Position numbers and translations under genes: made by a program
Source of the DNA: an uncultured Pseudomonadota bacterium
GTDB lineage: Bacteria; Myxococcota_A; UBA796; SXON01
Length of the DNA stretch: 35,442 nucleotides
NCBI GenBank assembly: GCA_903959175.1
Contig: CAJBVW010000371.1
Coordinates: 1 to 35,442, forward strand
Reading direction: 5' to 3'
Part shown: positions 23,934 through 32,385 of the stretch, piece after piece
Position numbering within the stretch: the stretch's first letter is position 1
Layout: every line of letters begins with the position of its first letter
The notes under the pieces: generated by a model
Database searches by the model: none
What the model was told of the DNA's origin: nothing
Seen by the model: the letters and a program-made list of their open reading frames with translations, nothing else

Positions 23934-24773
23934 GTGTCCCAGCTCCCCCTCCGGCTCGTGCCCTCGGTTCGCGCCTCCCCCGAAGCGCCGCGCGAGGTCC
24001 GTGTGCCCGGTATCCACGGGGGCGACGAGGTGTCGAGGAAGGAGGGAGGACAGGGTGACGCGCCGCCACGCATGGCCGCGATCGACCGGCTGCGGGCGCT
24101 GGTGGGAGCGCGTGGTCGGGTGGGGATCGTGCCCGCGTCTCCGTCGCGTGCGGTGGAGATCCCGTCGGTCCTCCACGGCCATCTCTCCACGGGCATCGCG
24201 GGGTTGGACGCCTGGCTCCACGGCTGGCCCCAGCTCGCTCCGATCGAGCTCGTGGGAGCGCCGGGGGGCGGTCGGTTGGCGTTGGTCATCCCCCTGCTCG
24301 AGCGGCTCACCCAAGCGGGTCGTGCGGTGGTGCTGGTGGACCCGCTCCACCAGATCCATCCGCCAGGGCTCGGCCGGATCGATCCCGCCCGCCTGGTGCT
24401 GGTCCGGCCCCCGGGCGAACGGGCAGGGTGGGCGGCGGAGCAGGTGGCGCGCTCGGGCGCGGTGGACGCGCTGGTGGTGATCGACGCGCCCGCTTTCGGA
24501 CGTGCGGGCGTCCGGTTCGCCCGCGCGGCGGAGGCCGGCGGTATGGCCGTCTTCGTGCTCGCGGATCGTACGGACGCAGAGCTCCCCGCCGCCCTGCGGA
24601 TCGAGGCCGTCGGGTGGGAGGGGGATCGCGTGCGCGTGCGCTGCACCCGCAGTCGGGACGGACGGATCGTGGGAGAGAGGTGGATCACCCCCTCCGAGGC
24701 GCCGCCGGATACGGCGTCGATCCCCGTGGTCCGCTCGGAACGGGGGCATCGCCGTCACGTCGGAGTCGGATGA
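23934..24773 (+). CDS. imuA: ImuA-like RecA-fold protein of the mutagenesis cassette
   Basis: A 279-residue protein of the ImuA/SulA-like branch of the RecA superfamily. The family core GIAGLDAWLHGWPQLAPIEL is followed by a degenerate P-loop, GAPGGGRLAL at 108-117, lacking the Walker lysine, so it is not expected to hydrolyse ATP normally. Later segments (AVVLVDPLHQIHPPGLGRID; AVDALVVIDAPAFGRAG) match ImuA. The partner is ImuB, and the pair recruits DnaE2 for error-prone lesion bypass. The GTG lies directly after the operator, so the first 46 residues may be absent in vivo; ATG 24072 would give 233 residues. It overlaps imuB (ATGATG). The identification rests also on the following genes. Confidence 0.82.
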   Translation: MSQLPLRLVPSVRASPEAPREVRVPGIHGGDEVSRKEGGQGDAPPRMAAIDRLRALVGARGRVGIVPASPSRAVEIPSVLHGHLSTGIAGLDAWLHGWPQLAPIELVGAPGGGRLALVIPLLERLTQAGRAVVLVDPLHQIHPPGLGRIDPARLVLVRPPGERAGWAAEQVARSGAVDALVVIDAPAFGRAGVRFARAAEAGGMAVFVLADRTDAELPAALRIEAVGWEGDRVRVRCTRSRDGRIVGERWITPSEAPPDTASIPVVRSERGHRRHVGVG

Positions 24774-25534
24774 TGCGCAGGGGGTTCCTGGCCATCCATC
24801 TGCCGAGCTTTCGGCTGGAGCGCTGCGGCTGGGATCCGCAGGTGCCCACCGTGCTCGTCGCGGTCGAGCGCGGCGCCGAGCGGGTCCAGGCGCTCTCGCT
24901 GCCTGCGGGGAACGCGGGGGTGCGCTTGGGGATGACGCTCGCCGCGGCCCGCGCCTGCCTGCCGGAGCTGCGGCTCGAGCGGCTCGATCCCACCGGAGAG
25001 GTCGCGGACCTGGAGGCGCTCTGCACCGCGCTCGTCCGCTTCACCCCCGCCGCGCGCGCCGTCCCGCCCGACGCGCTCCTCCTCGAGGTGGGCGCCGTCG
25101 CGTTGGCCCCGATCCGGGCCTGTCTTGCCGAGCTCGGCCACGTCTGTCGCCTCGTGCTGGCGGAGGAGGGGGGGCGCGGCGCTCGCGCTCGCGCGGCACG
25201 CCCGGCGGGACCGGGTGGTGCCTCCGGGCGGGCTCGCCGAAGCGCTCGCGCCGCTCCCGGTGACGGCGCTCGAACTGCCCGATGTCGTGCAGCTTTCCCT
25301 GCACGACGTGGGCATCCGCACGATCGGGCAGTTCGCAGCGCTCCCCACGGCCGCGCTCACCGGTCGGTACGGGCCCGAGATCGCGATCGCGCACGCGCGG
25401 GCCGGAGGGCGTGCGCCCCCCGCGGCGCTCCCCGTGCCTCCTCCCCTGGTGGAGACCTCCTTCCACGTCGACTTCTCCGACGCGGTCGAGGTGTTGGAGG
25501 CCGTGTTGTTCGTCCTGAACGGTCTGGTCCGTGA
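24770..25534 (+). CDS. imuB: ImuB N-terminal third, frame interrupted
   Basis: The frame begins MMRRGFLAIHLPSFRLERCG, the ImuB opening, with GGAG just upstream. It shares the Y-family fold but lacks the catalytic acidic residues, as is usual for ImuB. It continues through VERGAERVQALSLPAGNAGV, RLGMTLAAARACLPELRLE and ALCTALVRFTPAARAVPPD, and reads as ImuB up to about base 25168. After the G7 run it becomes an Arg/Ala/Gly-rich string typical of wrong-frame reading and stops at 25534. The rest of ImuB is in the next frame. Either the run contains an extra G (assembly or sequencing error) or the gene needs a frameshift. I treat 25175-25534 of this frame as non-coding. Confidence 0.75.
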   Translation: MMRRGFLAIHLPSFRLERCGWDPQVPTVLVAVERGAERVQALSLPAGNAGVRLGMTLAAARACLPELRLERLDPTGEVADLEALCTALVRFTPAARAVPPDALLLEVGAVALAPIRACLAELGHVCRLVLAEEGGRGARARAARPAGPGGASGRARRSARAAPGDGARTARCRAAFPARRGHPHDRAVRSAPHGRAHRSVRARDRDRARAGRRACAPRGAPRASSPGGDLLPRRLLRRGRGVGGRVVRPERSGP

Positions 25535-28500
25535 CCTCGCGGCGTCCCTGGAACGAACCGGTCTGGCCGCGATGCGGGTGCAGGTCCGCCTGCGGCTCGA
25601 CCCCGGCGAGCACCTCGTCCCGATCCGACTCGGGCAGCCGTCGCGCGGCCCGGATCGGTTGTTCCGACTCCTGAGAGCGCGGCTGGAGCGGGTGCAGTTG
25701 GGCGCGCCCGTGGTCGGGGTCGGCCTCGAGCTCCTGGAGTCCGCGCCGTTCCGGGCCATGCAGGCGGGCCTGCTCGAACGCGCCGGGGCGATCGAGCCGC
25801 TCCCCGAGCTCTGCGCCCGCCTCCAGGATGTGCTCGGACTCGACGCGGTCTGCACGCCCGTCCTGGCCGACACCTGGTGCCCCGAGGCCTCCTGGGTGCC
25901 GGTGCCGTGGGGGCATCCGGGCCCCGAGCGCCCCGCCGCTTCCCCGGTGCCCGACCCCTCCGCGCCGCACGAGCCGGTGGACGGCGAGCGCGCGCCGCCG
26001 GCCGTGCTCCTGCCGTCACCGTCCCCGCTCCGGGTCGCCGCCGCCCCCTCCGGGCGCCCGCGCGCGCTCCTGCTCGACCGCGCATGGACCCCGCTCCCCG
26101 TGGTGGAGGGCCCCGAGCGTCTCGCCGGGGAATGGTGGCGCGCGGACGGGTGGCGGCGGGACTACTGGCGGGTCGGTCTGCCGGACGGTCGCCGTGCCTG
26201 GATCTTCCGCGAGGCCCTCCCGGGAGACGAGGACCCGCTCTCCCAGCGCTGGTACCTGCACGGATGGTTGGACGGCGCCGCGGCGCCGCCGCGTCCCGAG
26301 CCGGCGCCCACCCCCGCGCCGGTTCGAACCTCCCGATCCGCGCGCCCGCCTCCAGCGCGGTACGCAGAGCTGGTCTGCCGGTCGAACTACTCGTTCTGTG
26401 AGGGCGCCTCCTTCCCCGAGGAGCTGATCGAGCGCGCGCGGGAGCTCGGCCTCTCCGGGTTGGCGCTCACGGATCGGGACGGCGTGTACGGGAACGTCCG
26501 GTTCCACAAGGAGGCGAAAGGGTTTCCCATCCTGCACGGCTCGCTCCTCACCCTGAGGTCGGGGCACGAGCGCGTGCTGGACGGGGGCCCGGCGTGGTCC
26601 GCCGTGGCGCTGGTCCAGGACCTCACCGGGTGGGCGAGCCTGTGCCGCCTCCTCACCACCGCGCGCGGCGAGGCCACCAAGGGGCGGGCGGAGCTCCCCC
26701 TGGAGCGGTTGCTCGAGCAGAACGAGGGGTTGATCCTCCTCGCGCGCGGAGACTGGCCGGAGGACGCGTTGATTCGCCTGCGGGAGTCCGCGGGGGACCG
26801 CCTCTACCGCGCCGTCAGCCGCCGCCTCGCGCCCGGGGAGGAGGCCCGGATCGACGCGCTCGTCGGGGGGAGCATCCCCTGCGTCGCGACGAACGACGTG
26901 CTCCTTCACTCGTCCGAGCGCGCCCGTCTGCAGGACGTGCTCGCCTGCATCCGGATGCGGACCACGCTTCCGGAGGCGGGCCGCCGCCTGCAGCCCAACG
27001 CCGAGCGCGTGCTGAAGGACCCCGAGCGCATGGCGCGGCTGTTCCGTGCCTGGCCCGAGCTCATCGACCGCACGACCGAGATCATGGGCCGATGCCGCTT
27101 CTCGCTCAGCGAGCTGAAGTACCACTACCCCAAGGAGGTGGTTCCCGAGGGCTACAGCGCGATGGCCTGGCTCCGGGAGATCACCATCCGGGGCACGCGG
27201 GAGCGCTACGGCCCCACCCCCGCCGTGAGCGTGGTGCGCCAGATCGAGTACGAGCTGGCCATCATCGAACGGCTCTCCTTCGCGGCGTACTTCCTCACCG
27301 TGCACGATCTCGTGCGTTTCGCGCGGGAGCGCGGCATCCTCTGCCAGGGCCGTGGCAGCGCCGCCAACTCCGCCGTCTGCTATGTCCTCGGCGTCACGGC
27401 AGTCGATCCGGCGCACACCGACCTGCTCTTCGAGCGCTTCATCTCTGAGGAGCGCGGCGAGCCGCCCGACATCGACATCGACTTCGAGCACGAGCGACGC
27501 GAGGAGGTCCTCCAGTACGTCTACGAGAAGTACGGGCGGGAGCGCGCCGCCATGGTGAACGAGGTCATCTCGTGGCGCGGGCGCATGGCCGTCCGGGATG
27601 TCGGCAAGGCGGTGGGCCTCGGGCTCGATCAGGTGGACCGCCTCGCCAAGGCGATGGACAGCTGGGGAGGCAAGCCACCCTCCGAGGAGCGCTTTCGGGA
27701 GGCTGGCCTCGATCCCTCCGATCCCGCCCTCGCCCTCACCCAGGAGCTCGTCGGGGAGATCCAGGGCTTCCCGCGCCACACCTCGATCCATGTCGGCGGG
27801 TTCGTCATCTCCGATGGGCCCCTGATCGACCGCGCGCCGATCGAGCCCGCCACGATGGAGGGGCGCACCGTCATCCAGTGGGACAAGAACGATGTCGACG
27901 ACCTCGGCTTCGTCAAGGTGGACTTGCTCGCCCTCGGCATGCTCACCGCCATCCGGAAGTGCTTCGAGATGATGCGCAGCGCGCACGGCGTCCACCACGA
28001 CCTCTCGTCGGTCCCCCGAGAGGACCCCGGCGTCTACGACATGCTCTGCGAGGCCGACTCCACGGGGGTGTTCCAGGTGGAGAGCCGCGCGCAGCAGGGC
28101 ATGCTACCGAGGTTGAAGCCACGCAAGTTCTACGACCTCGTCATCGAGACGGCGATCGTGCGCCCGGGCCCCATCCAGGGAGGCATGGTCCACCCGTATC
28201 TGCGCCGTCGCACCGGCGAAGAGGAGGTGACCTACGTCGACGAGCGTCTCCGCCCCATCCTCGAGCGCACCCTCGGCATCCCCATCTTCCAGGAGCAGGT
28301 GATGGCGATGGCCGTCGCCGTCGGCGGCTTCACCCCCGGAGAGGCCGACGCGCTCCGCCGGGCGATGGGCGCGTGGCGCCGTCGCGGTGGGCTCGGCGAG
28401 CTGGGGGAGAAGCTGATGCAGGGCATGCGCGACAACGGCCTGCCCGAAGCCTACGCGCAGCAGATCTTCCAACAGATACAAGGGTTTGCGGAGTACGGGT

Positions 28501-29435
28501 TCCCGGAATCGCACGCGGCCTCCTTCGCGCACCTCGTCTACGTGTCCTCGTGGCAGCGCTGCTACTTCCCGGCGGCGTTCTGCGCGGCGCTCATCAACTC
28601 GCAGCCGATGGGCTTCTACGCGCCGCGATCGCTGGTAGCGGTCGCCCAGCGCCACGGGGTCGAGGCGCGCGCGATCGACGCCACGATCTCCGGATGGGAC
28701 TGCAGTCTGGAGCCCGCGGCGGACGGCCCTGCGTTGCGACTCGGGATGCGGCTCGTGAAGGGGCTGAAGGAGGGTGCAGCGCGCGCGGTGGAGGTGGCGC
28801 GTCGCGAGCGTCCGTTCGATGGGCTGGCGGACTTCGCGGCTCGCACTGGGCTCGATCGCAGCTCGCTGCTGGCGCTGGCACGTGCCTGCGCGCTCGACAG
28901 CCTGCTCCCTTCGGACCAACGCGGGGCCCGGGGGGCGGTGTGGGCGGTGGAGGGGCTCTGGAGCGGGCTCTTCGCGCGCACGCCCCGCGTGGAGCAGCAG
29001 ATGGCGCTCCCCCTCGCCACGCCCCTCGACGAGGTGCAGGCCGACTACCGCGCGACTGGCCTCTCCGTGCGGAGCCACCCCGTCGGGCTCGTCCGGGAGG
29101 CCCTGGAGAAGGACGGGGTGATCTCCCTCGCGCGGCTGGTGGAGGTACGGGCCGGCGCCCCCGTGCGCGTCGCGGGGCTCGTGTCCCATCGGCAGCGTCC
29201 GGGCACGGCCTCGGGCGTCGTGTTCATGACGTTGGAGGACGAGACAGGTACGGTCAACGTCGTGGTGTGGCCCAAGCTCTTCGAGCGCCAACGGACGCTC
29301 ATCCGGGGGGAGCCCCTGGTGTGTGTGTCGGGAGAGCTCCAGCGCGACGGGGAGGCTATCAGCGTGGTCGCTCACCACTTCTCCGTGCTGAAGACCGCGC
29401 CGCCGGTCGCCGCGTCCAGTCGGGACTTCCGATGA
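25125..29435 (+). CDS. dnaE2: ImuB C-terminal part fused to error-prone DNA polymerase DnaE2
   Basis: This frame is open for 1436 codons; real homology begins right after 25174, and TTG 25125 is only the first formal start. ImuB segments come first (VVPPGGLAEALAPLPVTALE; SLHDVGIRTIGQFAALP), ending with the ImuB tail YWRVGLPDGRRAWIF and RWYLHGWLD near 26273. A 30-residue Pro/Arg linker leads into DnaE2 at RYAELVCRSNYSF (26358). DnaE2 domains: a PHP domain with degraded metal motif (CRSN, LTDRDG), the polymerase core GRGSAANSAVCYVLG, catalytic PDIDIDF (Asp at 27474 and 27480), third Asp in FVKVDLLALG (27921), VESRAQQGMLPRLKPRKFYD, and a C-terminal OB domain (VAGLVSHRQRPG). No ATG or GTG lies in the last 90 nt before DnaE2, so fusion is required. 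Confidence 0.87.
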   Translation: MPSSATSVASCWRRRGGAALALARHARRDRVVPPGGLAEALAPLPVTALELPDVVQLSLHDVGIRTIGQFAALPTAALTGRYGPEIAIAHARAGGRAPPAALPVPPPLVETSFHVDFSDAVEVLEAVLFVLNGLVRDLAASLERTGLAAMRVQVRLRLDPGEHLVPIRLGQPSRGPDRLFRLLRARLERVQLGAPVVGVGLELLESAPFRAMQAGLLERAGAIEPLPELCARLQDVLGLDAVCTPVLADTWCPEASWVPVPWGHPGPERPAASPVPDPSAPHEPVDGERAPPAVLLPSPSPLRVAAAPSGRPRALLLDRAWTPLPVVEGPERLAGEWWRADGWRRDYWRVGLPDGRRAWIFREALPGDEDPLSQRWYLHGWLDGAAAPPRPEPAPTPAPVRTSRSARPPPARYAELVCRSNYSFCEGASFPEELIERARELGLSGLALTDRDGVYGNVRFHKEAKGFPILHGSLLTLRSGHERVLDGGPAWSAVALVQDLTGWASLCRLLTTARGEATKGRAELPLERLLEQNEGLILLARGDWPEDALIRLRESAGDRLYRAVSRRLAPGEEARIDALVGGSIPCVATNDVLLHSSERARLQDVLACIRMRTTLPEAGRRLQPNAERVLKDPERMARLFRAWPELIDRTTEIMGRCRFSLSELKYHYPKEVVPEGYSAMAWLREITIRGTRERYGPTPAVSVVRQIEYELAIIERLSFAAYFLTVHDLVRFARERGILCQGRGSAANSAVCYVLGVTAVDPAHTDLLFERFISEERGEPPDIDIDFEHERREEVLQYVYEKYGRERAAMVNEVISWRGRMAVRDVGKAVGLGLDQVDRLAKAMDSWGGKPPSEERFREAGLDPSDPALALTQELVGEIQGFPRHTSIHVGGFVISDGPLIDRAPIEPATMEGRTVIQWDKNDVDDLGFVKVDLLALGMLTAIRKCFEMMRSAHGVHHDLSSVPREDPGVYDMLCEADSTGVFQVESRAQQGMLPRLKPRKFYDLVIETAIVRPGPIQGGMVHPYLRRRTGEEEVTYVDERLRPILERTLGIPIFQEQVMAMAVAVGGFTPGEADALRRAMGAWRRRGGLGELGEKLMQGMRDNGLPEAYAQQIFQQIQGFAEYGFPESHAASFAHLVYVSSWQRCYFPAAFCAALINSQPMGFYAPRSLVAVAQRHGVEARAIDATISGWDCSLEPAADGPALRLGMRLVKGLKEGAARAVEVARRERPFDGLADFAARTGLDRSSLLALARACALDSLLPSDQRGARGAVWAVEGLWSGLFARTPRVEQQMALPLATPLDEVQADYRATGLSVRSHPVGLVREALEKDGVISLARLVEVRAGAPVRVAGLVSHRQRPGTASGVVFMTLEDETGTVNVVVWPKLFERQRTLIRGEPLVCVSGELQRDGEAISVVAHHFSVLKTAPPVAASSRDFR
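25168..25174 (+). other. Seven-G run at the ImuB frame junction
   Basis: A run of seven G lies where the ImuB reading frame must change. With six G the codons continue through EEGGAALALARHARRD, giving a normal ImuB sequence. It is the only place where one single-base change joins the two frames. Confidence 0.8.
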
Positions 29436-31105
29436 AGTCCCTGTACGGCCTCCGCGCCCCGTTCGGGCAGGCATGGGGCGGGTTAGCAGCGCGCATGTTC
29501 CTCGTGCTCTCTCTGATCGCGTGCTCCGGGGACGAGTCCCCGACGGAAGCCCAGCTTCCGCTCACTCCGGTGCCGGTCGAACCGGCGTCCGGTCCGCTGC
29601 CCGAGCCCCGCACCGGCGTAGGTGAGGTGGTGACCCCGCCCGAGGTCGTCCGCCCTACCGAGGTGCAGGACCGATCCGGCCCCGTCCGGCTGGACGTGTG
29701 GTTCGATCCCGACGTCACCACCTTCGAGGCGCTCGGGCCAAAGCTCGAGTCGTGGGGCTTCTCCCTGCTCGACGGGGACGGGGAAAGCTGGCGCGTCGGG
29801 ACCCCGCCGGGCAACGAATGGCCGGCCCGGCTCCTACCGCTCCCCGAGGTCGCCAACGTGACCGAGGCGGTCGACCTCATCTCGCTTGAGAGCGGCGCGT
29901 TCCGAGAGGGGAGCGAGCGCTACGGAGCCCTGGTCCACAGCTGGTCCTGGCGGGCCGGAGGGCCGACCAGCGCGGTGACCGGTGGCCGCGCGCCTCCGGA
30001 CCCCGCGCTCCCGCAGACCCTCCCCGCCCAGGTGGTCCGCTGCCTCGCCCCGGTGCGTACGGAGATGATGAACGGCGTATCCGCGGGGATCGGCTGGGAG
30101 CGGGCACTCCAGACCAACCCGTCGGCCTGGGTCCTGGTGCTCGAAGACTTCGGCGCATGCGACGCGACCGGGTGGATTGCGCTCCGCGCCGACGCGCCGG
30201 TGACGACGCTCACCGTCGGCGGTCGCCCTGCGACCGAGGCCGACGCCTCGCACGCCTACACGCTCGCGGTCGACTATCTGCGCAATCCTCGCCCGTATGA
30301 GGACGCCTCGGCGCTCGCGGCCTGGGATCTCCTCCGCGCCGCTCCTTCCGACACGCTCACCGCGGCCGTGTCGACCGTGGCGCCCGGCACCTTCCAGGAG
30401 CGGCTTTGGCAGGAGCTCGCCCAGCGAGACCACGCCGCAGCGCTCGCGCTCGCCCACGGCTCGGAGTCGCCCTCGCTCCGCGGCGCCCTCGCGGCCGAGG
30501 ACGGCGTGGCCCGCGCCGCCGCGCTGACCGAGGCCAACGCCCCCGCCGACGCCGTCTACGCCGCTCTCAGCGTGTGGCGACCGGGCCCGACCGACCCTCC
30601 GGAGACGCTCGAGCGCCTGCGGCAGTCGAGCGCGCCCCGGGTGCGCGAGAAGGCGTGGGAGCTCACGCTCGACGCCACGATGGCCGCCTGCACGGCGCGC
30701 GCGATGGCCGTGGCAGCCGCCGACCTCTCCACCGCATCCGCGATCTACCGGGAATGTCCGCAGCAGCCCGTGCGGATGCCCGCGTTCCAGCGCGTAGCCT
30801 CGCTGGACCCCTTGGCCGCCGCGGCGATGGTGCGCGTGGTGCTCGAAGAACCCGAGACCGTACGTACCGGCGTCGCCGCCGTCCGCAACGCCGCGGCGCT
30901 CGAGCGATGGGACCTCCTCGAGGCGCTTGTTGCCCGCCCCTCCGTCGCGCGGGACGTGCGGCGGGTGGCGCTCGAGTTCCTCGTTCGCCAGGGCACGGCC
31001 ACGGCGTCCGAGCTCGTGGAGCAGCACGGCGCTTACGTCGGCTACAAGACCACCGAGTCCTACGAGCCGGAGGGGCCGGCCACCGCCTCTGGGGACGAGG
31101 AATGA
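29432..31105 (+). CDS. Large lipoprotein of unknown function, coupled to dnaE2
   Basis: A 557-residue protein. Its ATG overlaps the dnaE2 stop (ATGA). A second ATG at 29495 would start directly at a compact lipoprotein signal (MFLVLSLIACSGDESP, lipobox LIAC). The first gives a 31-residue leader with the same cysteine. The mature part starts with a Pro/Val-rich spacer, then a beta-rich domain of about 200 residues (VRLDVWFDPDVTTFEALGPK). A long Ala/Leu/Arg helical region from about residue 290 looks like an alpha-solenoid (ERLRQSSAPRVREKAWELTL; RWDLLEALVARPSVARDV). I recognise no family. Its placement suggests it shares the SOS transcript, which is unexpected for a lipoprotein. Confidence 0.85.
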   Translation: MKSLYGLRAPFGQAWGGLAARMFLVLSLIACSGDESPTEAQLPLTPVPVEPASGPLPEPRTGVGEVVTPPEVVRPTEVQDRSGPVRLDVWFDPDVTTFEALGPKLESWGFSLLDGDGESWRVGTPPGNEWPARLLPLPEVANVTEAVDLISLESGAFREGSERYGALVHSWSWRAGGPTSAVTGGRAPPDPALPQTLPAQVVRCLAPVRTEMMNGVSAGIGWERALQTNPSAWVLVLEDFGACDATGWIALRADAPVTTLTVGGRPATEADASHAYTLAVDYLRNPRPYEDASALAAWDLLRAAPSDTLTAAVSTVAPGTFQERLWQELAQRDHAAALALAHGSESPSLRGALAAEDGVARAAALTEANAPADAVYAALSVWRPGPTDPPETLERLRQSSAPRVREKAWELTLDATMAACTARAMAVAAADLSTASAIYRECPQQPVRMPAFQRVASLDPLAAAAMVRVVLEEPETVRTGVAAVRNAAALERWDLLEALVARPSVARDVRRVALEFLVRQGTATASELVEQHGAYVGYKTTESYEPEGPATASGDEE

Positions 31106-32292
31106 CCCCCTACTGGCTCGACGGCGCCTCGCCCCTGGCGGGCGCCCTCACCGGCGACGTATCGGCGGATGTCCTGGTGATCGGCGCGGGGCTCTGCGGA
31201 GCCTCCGCCGCGCTCGCGCTCGGCCGCGCCGGGATAGACACCGTCTGGCTGGACGCCGGCGCGGTCGCCCACGGGGCCTCCGGGCGCAACGCGGGCTTCC
31301 TCCTCCAGGGCACGGCCGAGCGCTACGTCCGCGCGGTCGCGATCCACGGGCGGGAGCGCGCCCAGCGGGTGCACGGGTTGTCCAGGGAGAACCACCGCGC
31401 GATGGCGGCGACCATCGCCGAGCTCGGCCTCGACTGCGGCTACCAGCGCCGCGGCTCGCTCCAGCTCGCGGGCAGCCCGGAAGAGGAGGGAGATCTCCTC
31501 GAGTCCGCCGCCCTCCTTCGGGAAGACGGCTTCCCCGCCGAGGAGCGCGGGGCGGACGCGCTCGGCGAGCACCTCAGCGGCGCGGGCTTCCGCCTCGGGG
31601 TCCACCTCCCCGACGACGGCGAGCTCCAGCCCGCCTCGTTCGTGCGCGGCGTCGCGCAGGCGGCGATGGGCCTCGGAGTCCGTCTCTATGAGCACACTCC
31701 CGTCACGACGCTCCACGCCGACTCCCCGGGGGACGTGCGCGCCGAGACCCCCACCGGCACCGTGCGCGCCCAGATCGCGCTCGTCTGCACCAACGCCTCC
31801 GCCGGTGCCCTCCTCGGCGGCCTCCGCGGCGCGATCGACGCGGTGCGTGGCCAGATGCTGGCGACCGCCGCAGCGCCCCCCGTGTTCGAGTGCCCGATCT
31901 ACGCCGATCACGGCTACGACTACTGGCGGCAGGACGAGCACGGCCGCATCGCCCTCGGCGGGTGGCGCAACCTCGACCCCGAAGGCGAGGTCGGCCCGGA
32001 CGAGATGCTCCACCCCGTCATCCAGGCCCGGATGACCGACTTCATCCGTCGCTTCCCGGCCCTCCGGGACGTGCCCATCACCCACCGATGGAGCGGCACC
32101 ATGGGCTTCTCGCGGGACGGGCTCCCGCTCGTGGGCGCGGTCCCCGGCGCCCCGGGCGCGCTGGTGGCGGCGGGCTTCACCGGGCACGGCTTCGGCTTTG
32201 CGTGGGTCTGTGGCCGGTCCCTCGTCGACATCGTCCTGGAGGGTCGGAGCGAGGTCGCCGAGCTCTTCCCGGCGCGGCGCTTCCGCACATGA
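31102..32292 (+). CDS. DAO-family FAD-dependent amine/amino-acid oxidoreductase
   Basis: A 396-residue flavoenzyme starting at the ATG that overlaps the lipoprotein stop, with a GAGGA ribosome site. The N-terminal FAD fold carries VLVIGAGLCGASAALALGRA (GxGxxG). The family motif DAGAVAHGASGRNAGFL follows at about residues 50-66, then LVCTNA in the middle, HRWSGTMGFSRDGLPLVG and the C-terminal FAD loop AAGFTGHGFGFAW. This is the pattern of DadA/PuuB-type oxidases of D-amino acids, sarcosine or gamma-glutamyl-putrescine; the substrate cannot be told. No signal peptide. It is the last gene of the coupled run starting at imuA. Nothing in the sequence explains why an oxidase accompanies the mutasome. 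Confidence 0.9.
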   Translation: MTPYWLDGASPLAGALTGDVSADVLVIGAGLCGASAALALGRAGIDTVWLDAGAVAHGASGRNAGFLLQGTAERYVRAVAIHGRERAQRVHGLSRENHRAMAATIAELGLDCGYQRRGSLQLAGSPEEEGDLLESAALLREDGFPAEERGADALGEHLSGAGFRLGVHLPDDGELQPASFVRGVAQAAMGLGVRLYEHTPVTTLHADSPGDVRAETPTGTVRAQIALVCTNASAGALLGGLRGAIDAVRGQMLATAAAPPVFECPIYADHGYDYWRQDEHGRIALGGWRNLDPEGEVGPDEMLHPVIQARMTDFIRRFPALRDVPITHRWSGTMGFSRDGLPLVGAVPGAPGALVAAGFTGHGFGFAWVCGRSLVDIVLEGRSEVAELFPARRFRT

Positions 32293-32342
32293 TCCCTTCG
32301 GGGGATCCAGTAGTCGCTCCCCCCGCCGTCCGGTGGCGGGGG
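32291..32342 (+). terminator. Two hairpins after the oxidoreductase gene
   Basis: GATCCC (32291-32296) pairs with GGGATC (32302-32307) around TTCGG. Then CCCCCGCC (32320-32327) pairs with GGCGGGGG (32335-32342) around a 7-nt loop. There is no T tract after either, so they are plausible 3' structures of the upstream gene but not classical terminators. The rest of the 93-nt gap to the aldolase gene shows only a possible ribosome site (AGGAG at 32374-32378). Confidence 0.4.
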
Positions 32343-32385
32343 CCCCCCTCTCGGGGATAAAACGTCCAGCTTCAGGAGCCAGGGG

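Noticed and set aside
23752-24069. N-terminal extension of the DUF1450-like gene
   Set aside because: The frame is open upstream, but the added sequence is Arg/Pro-rich and unlike the family, and it would run through the SOS operator and the imuA start.
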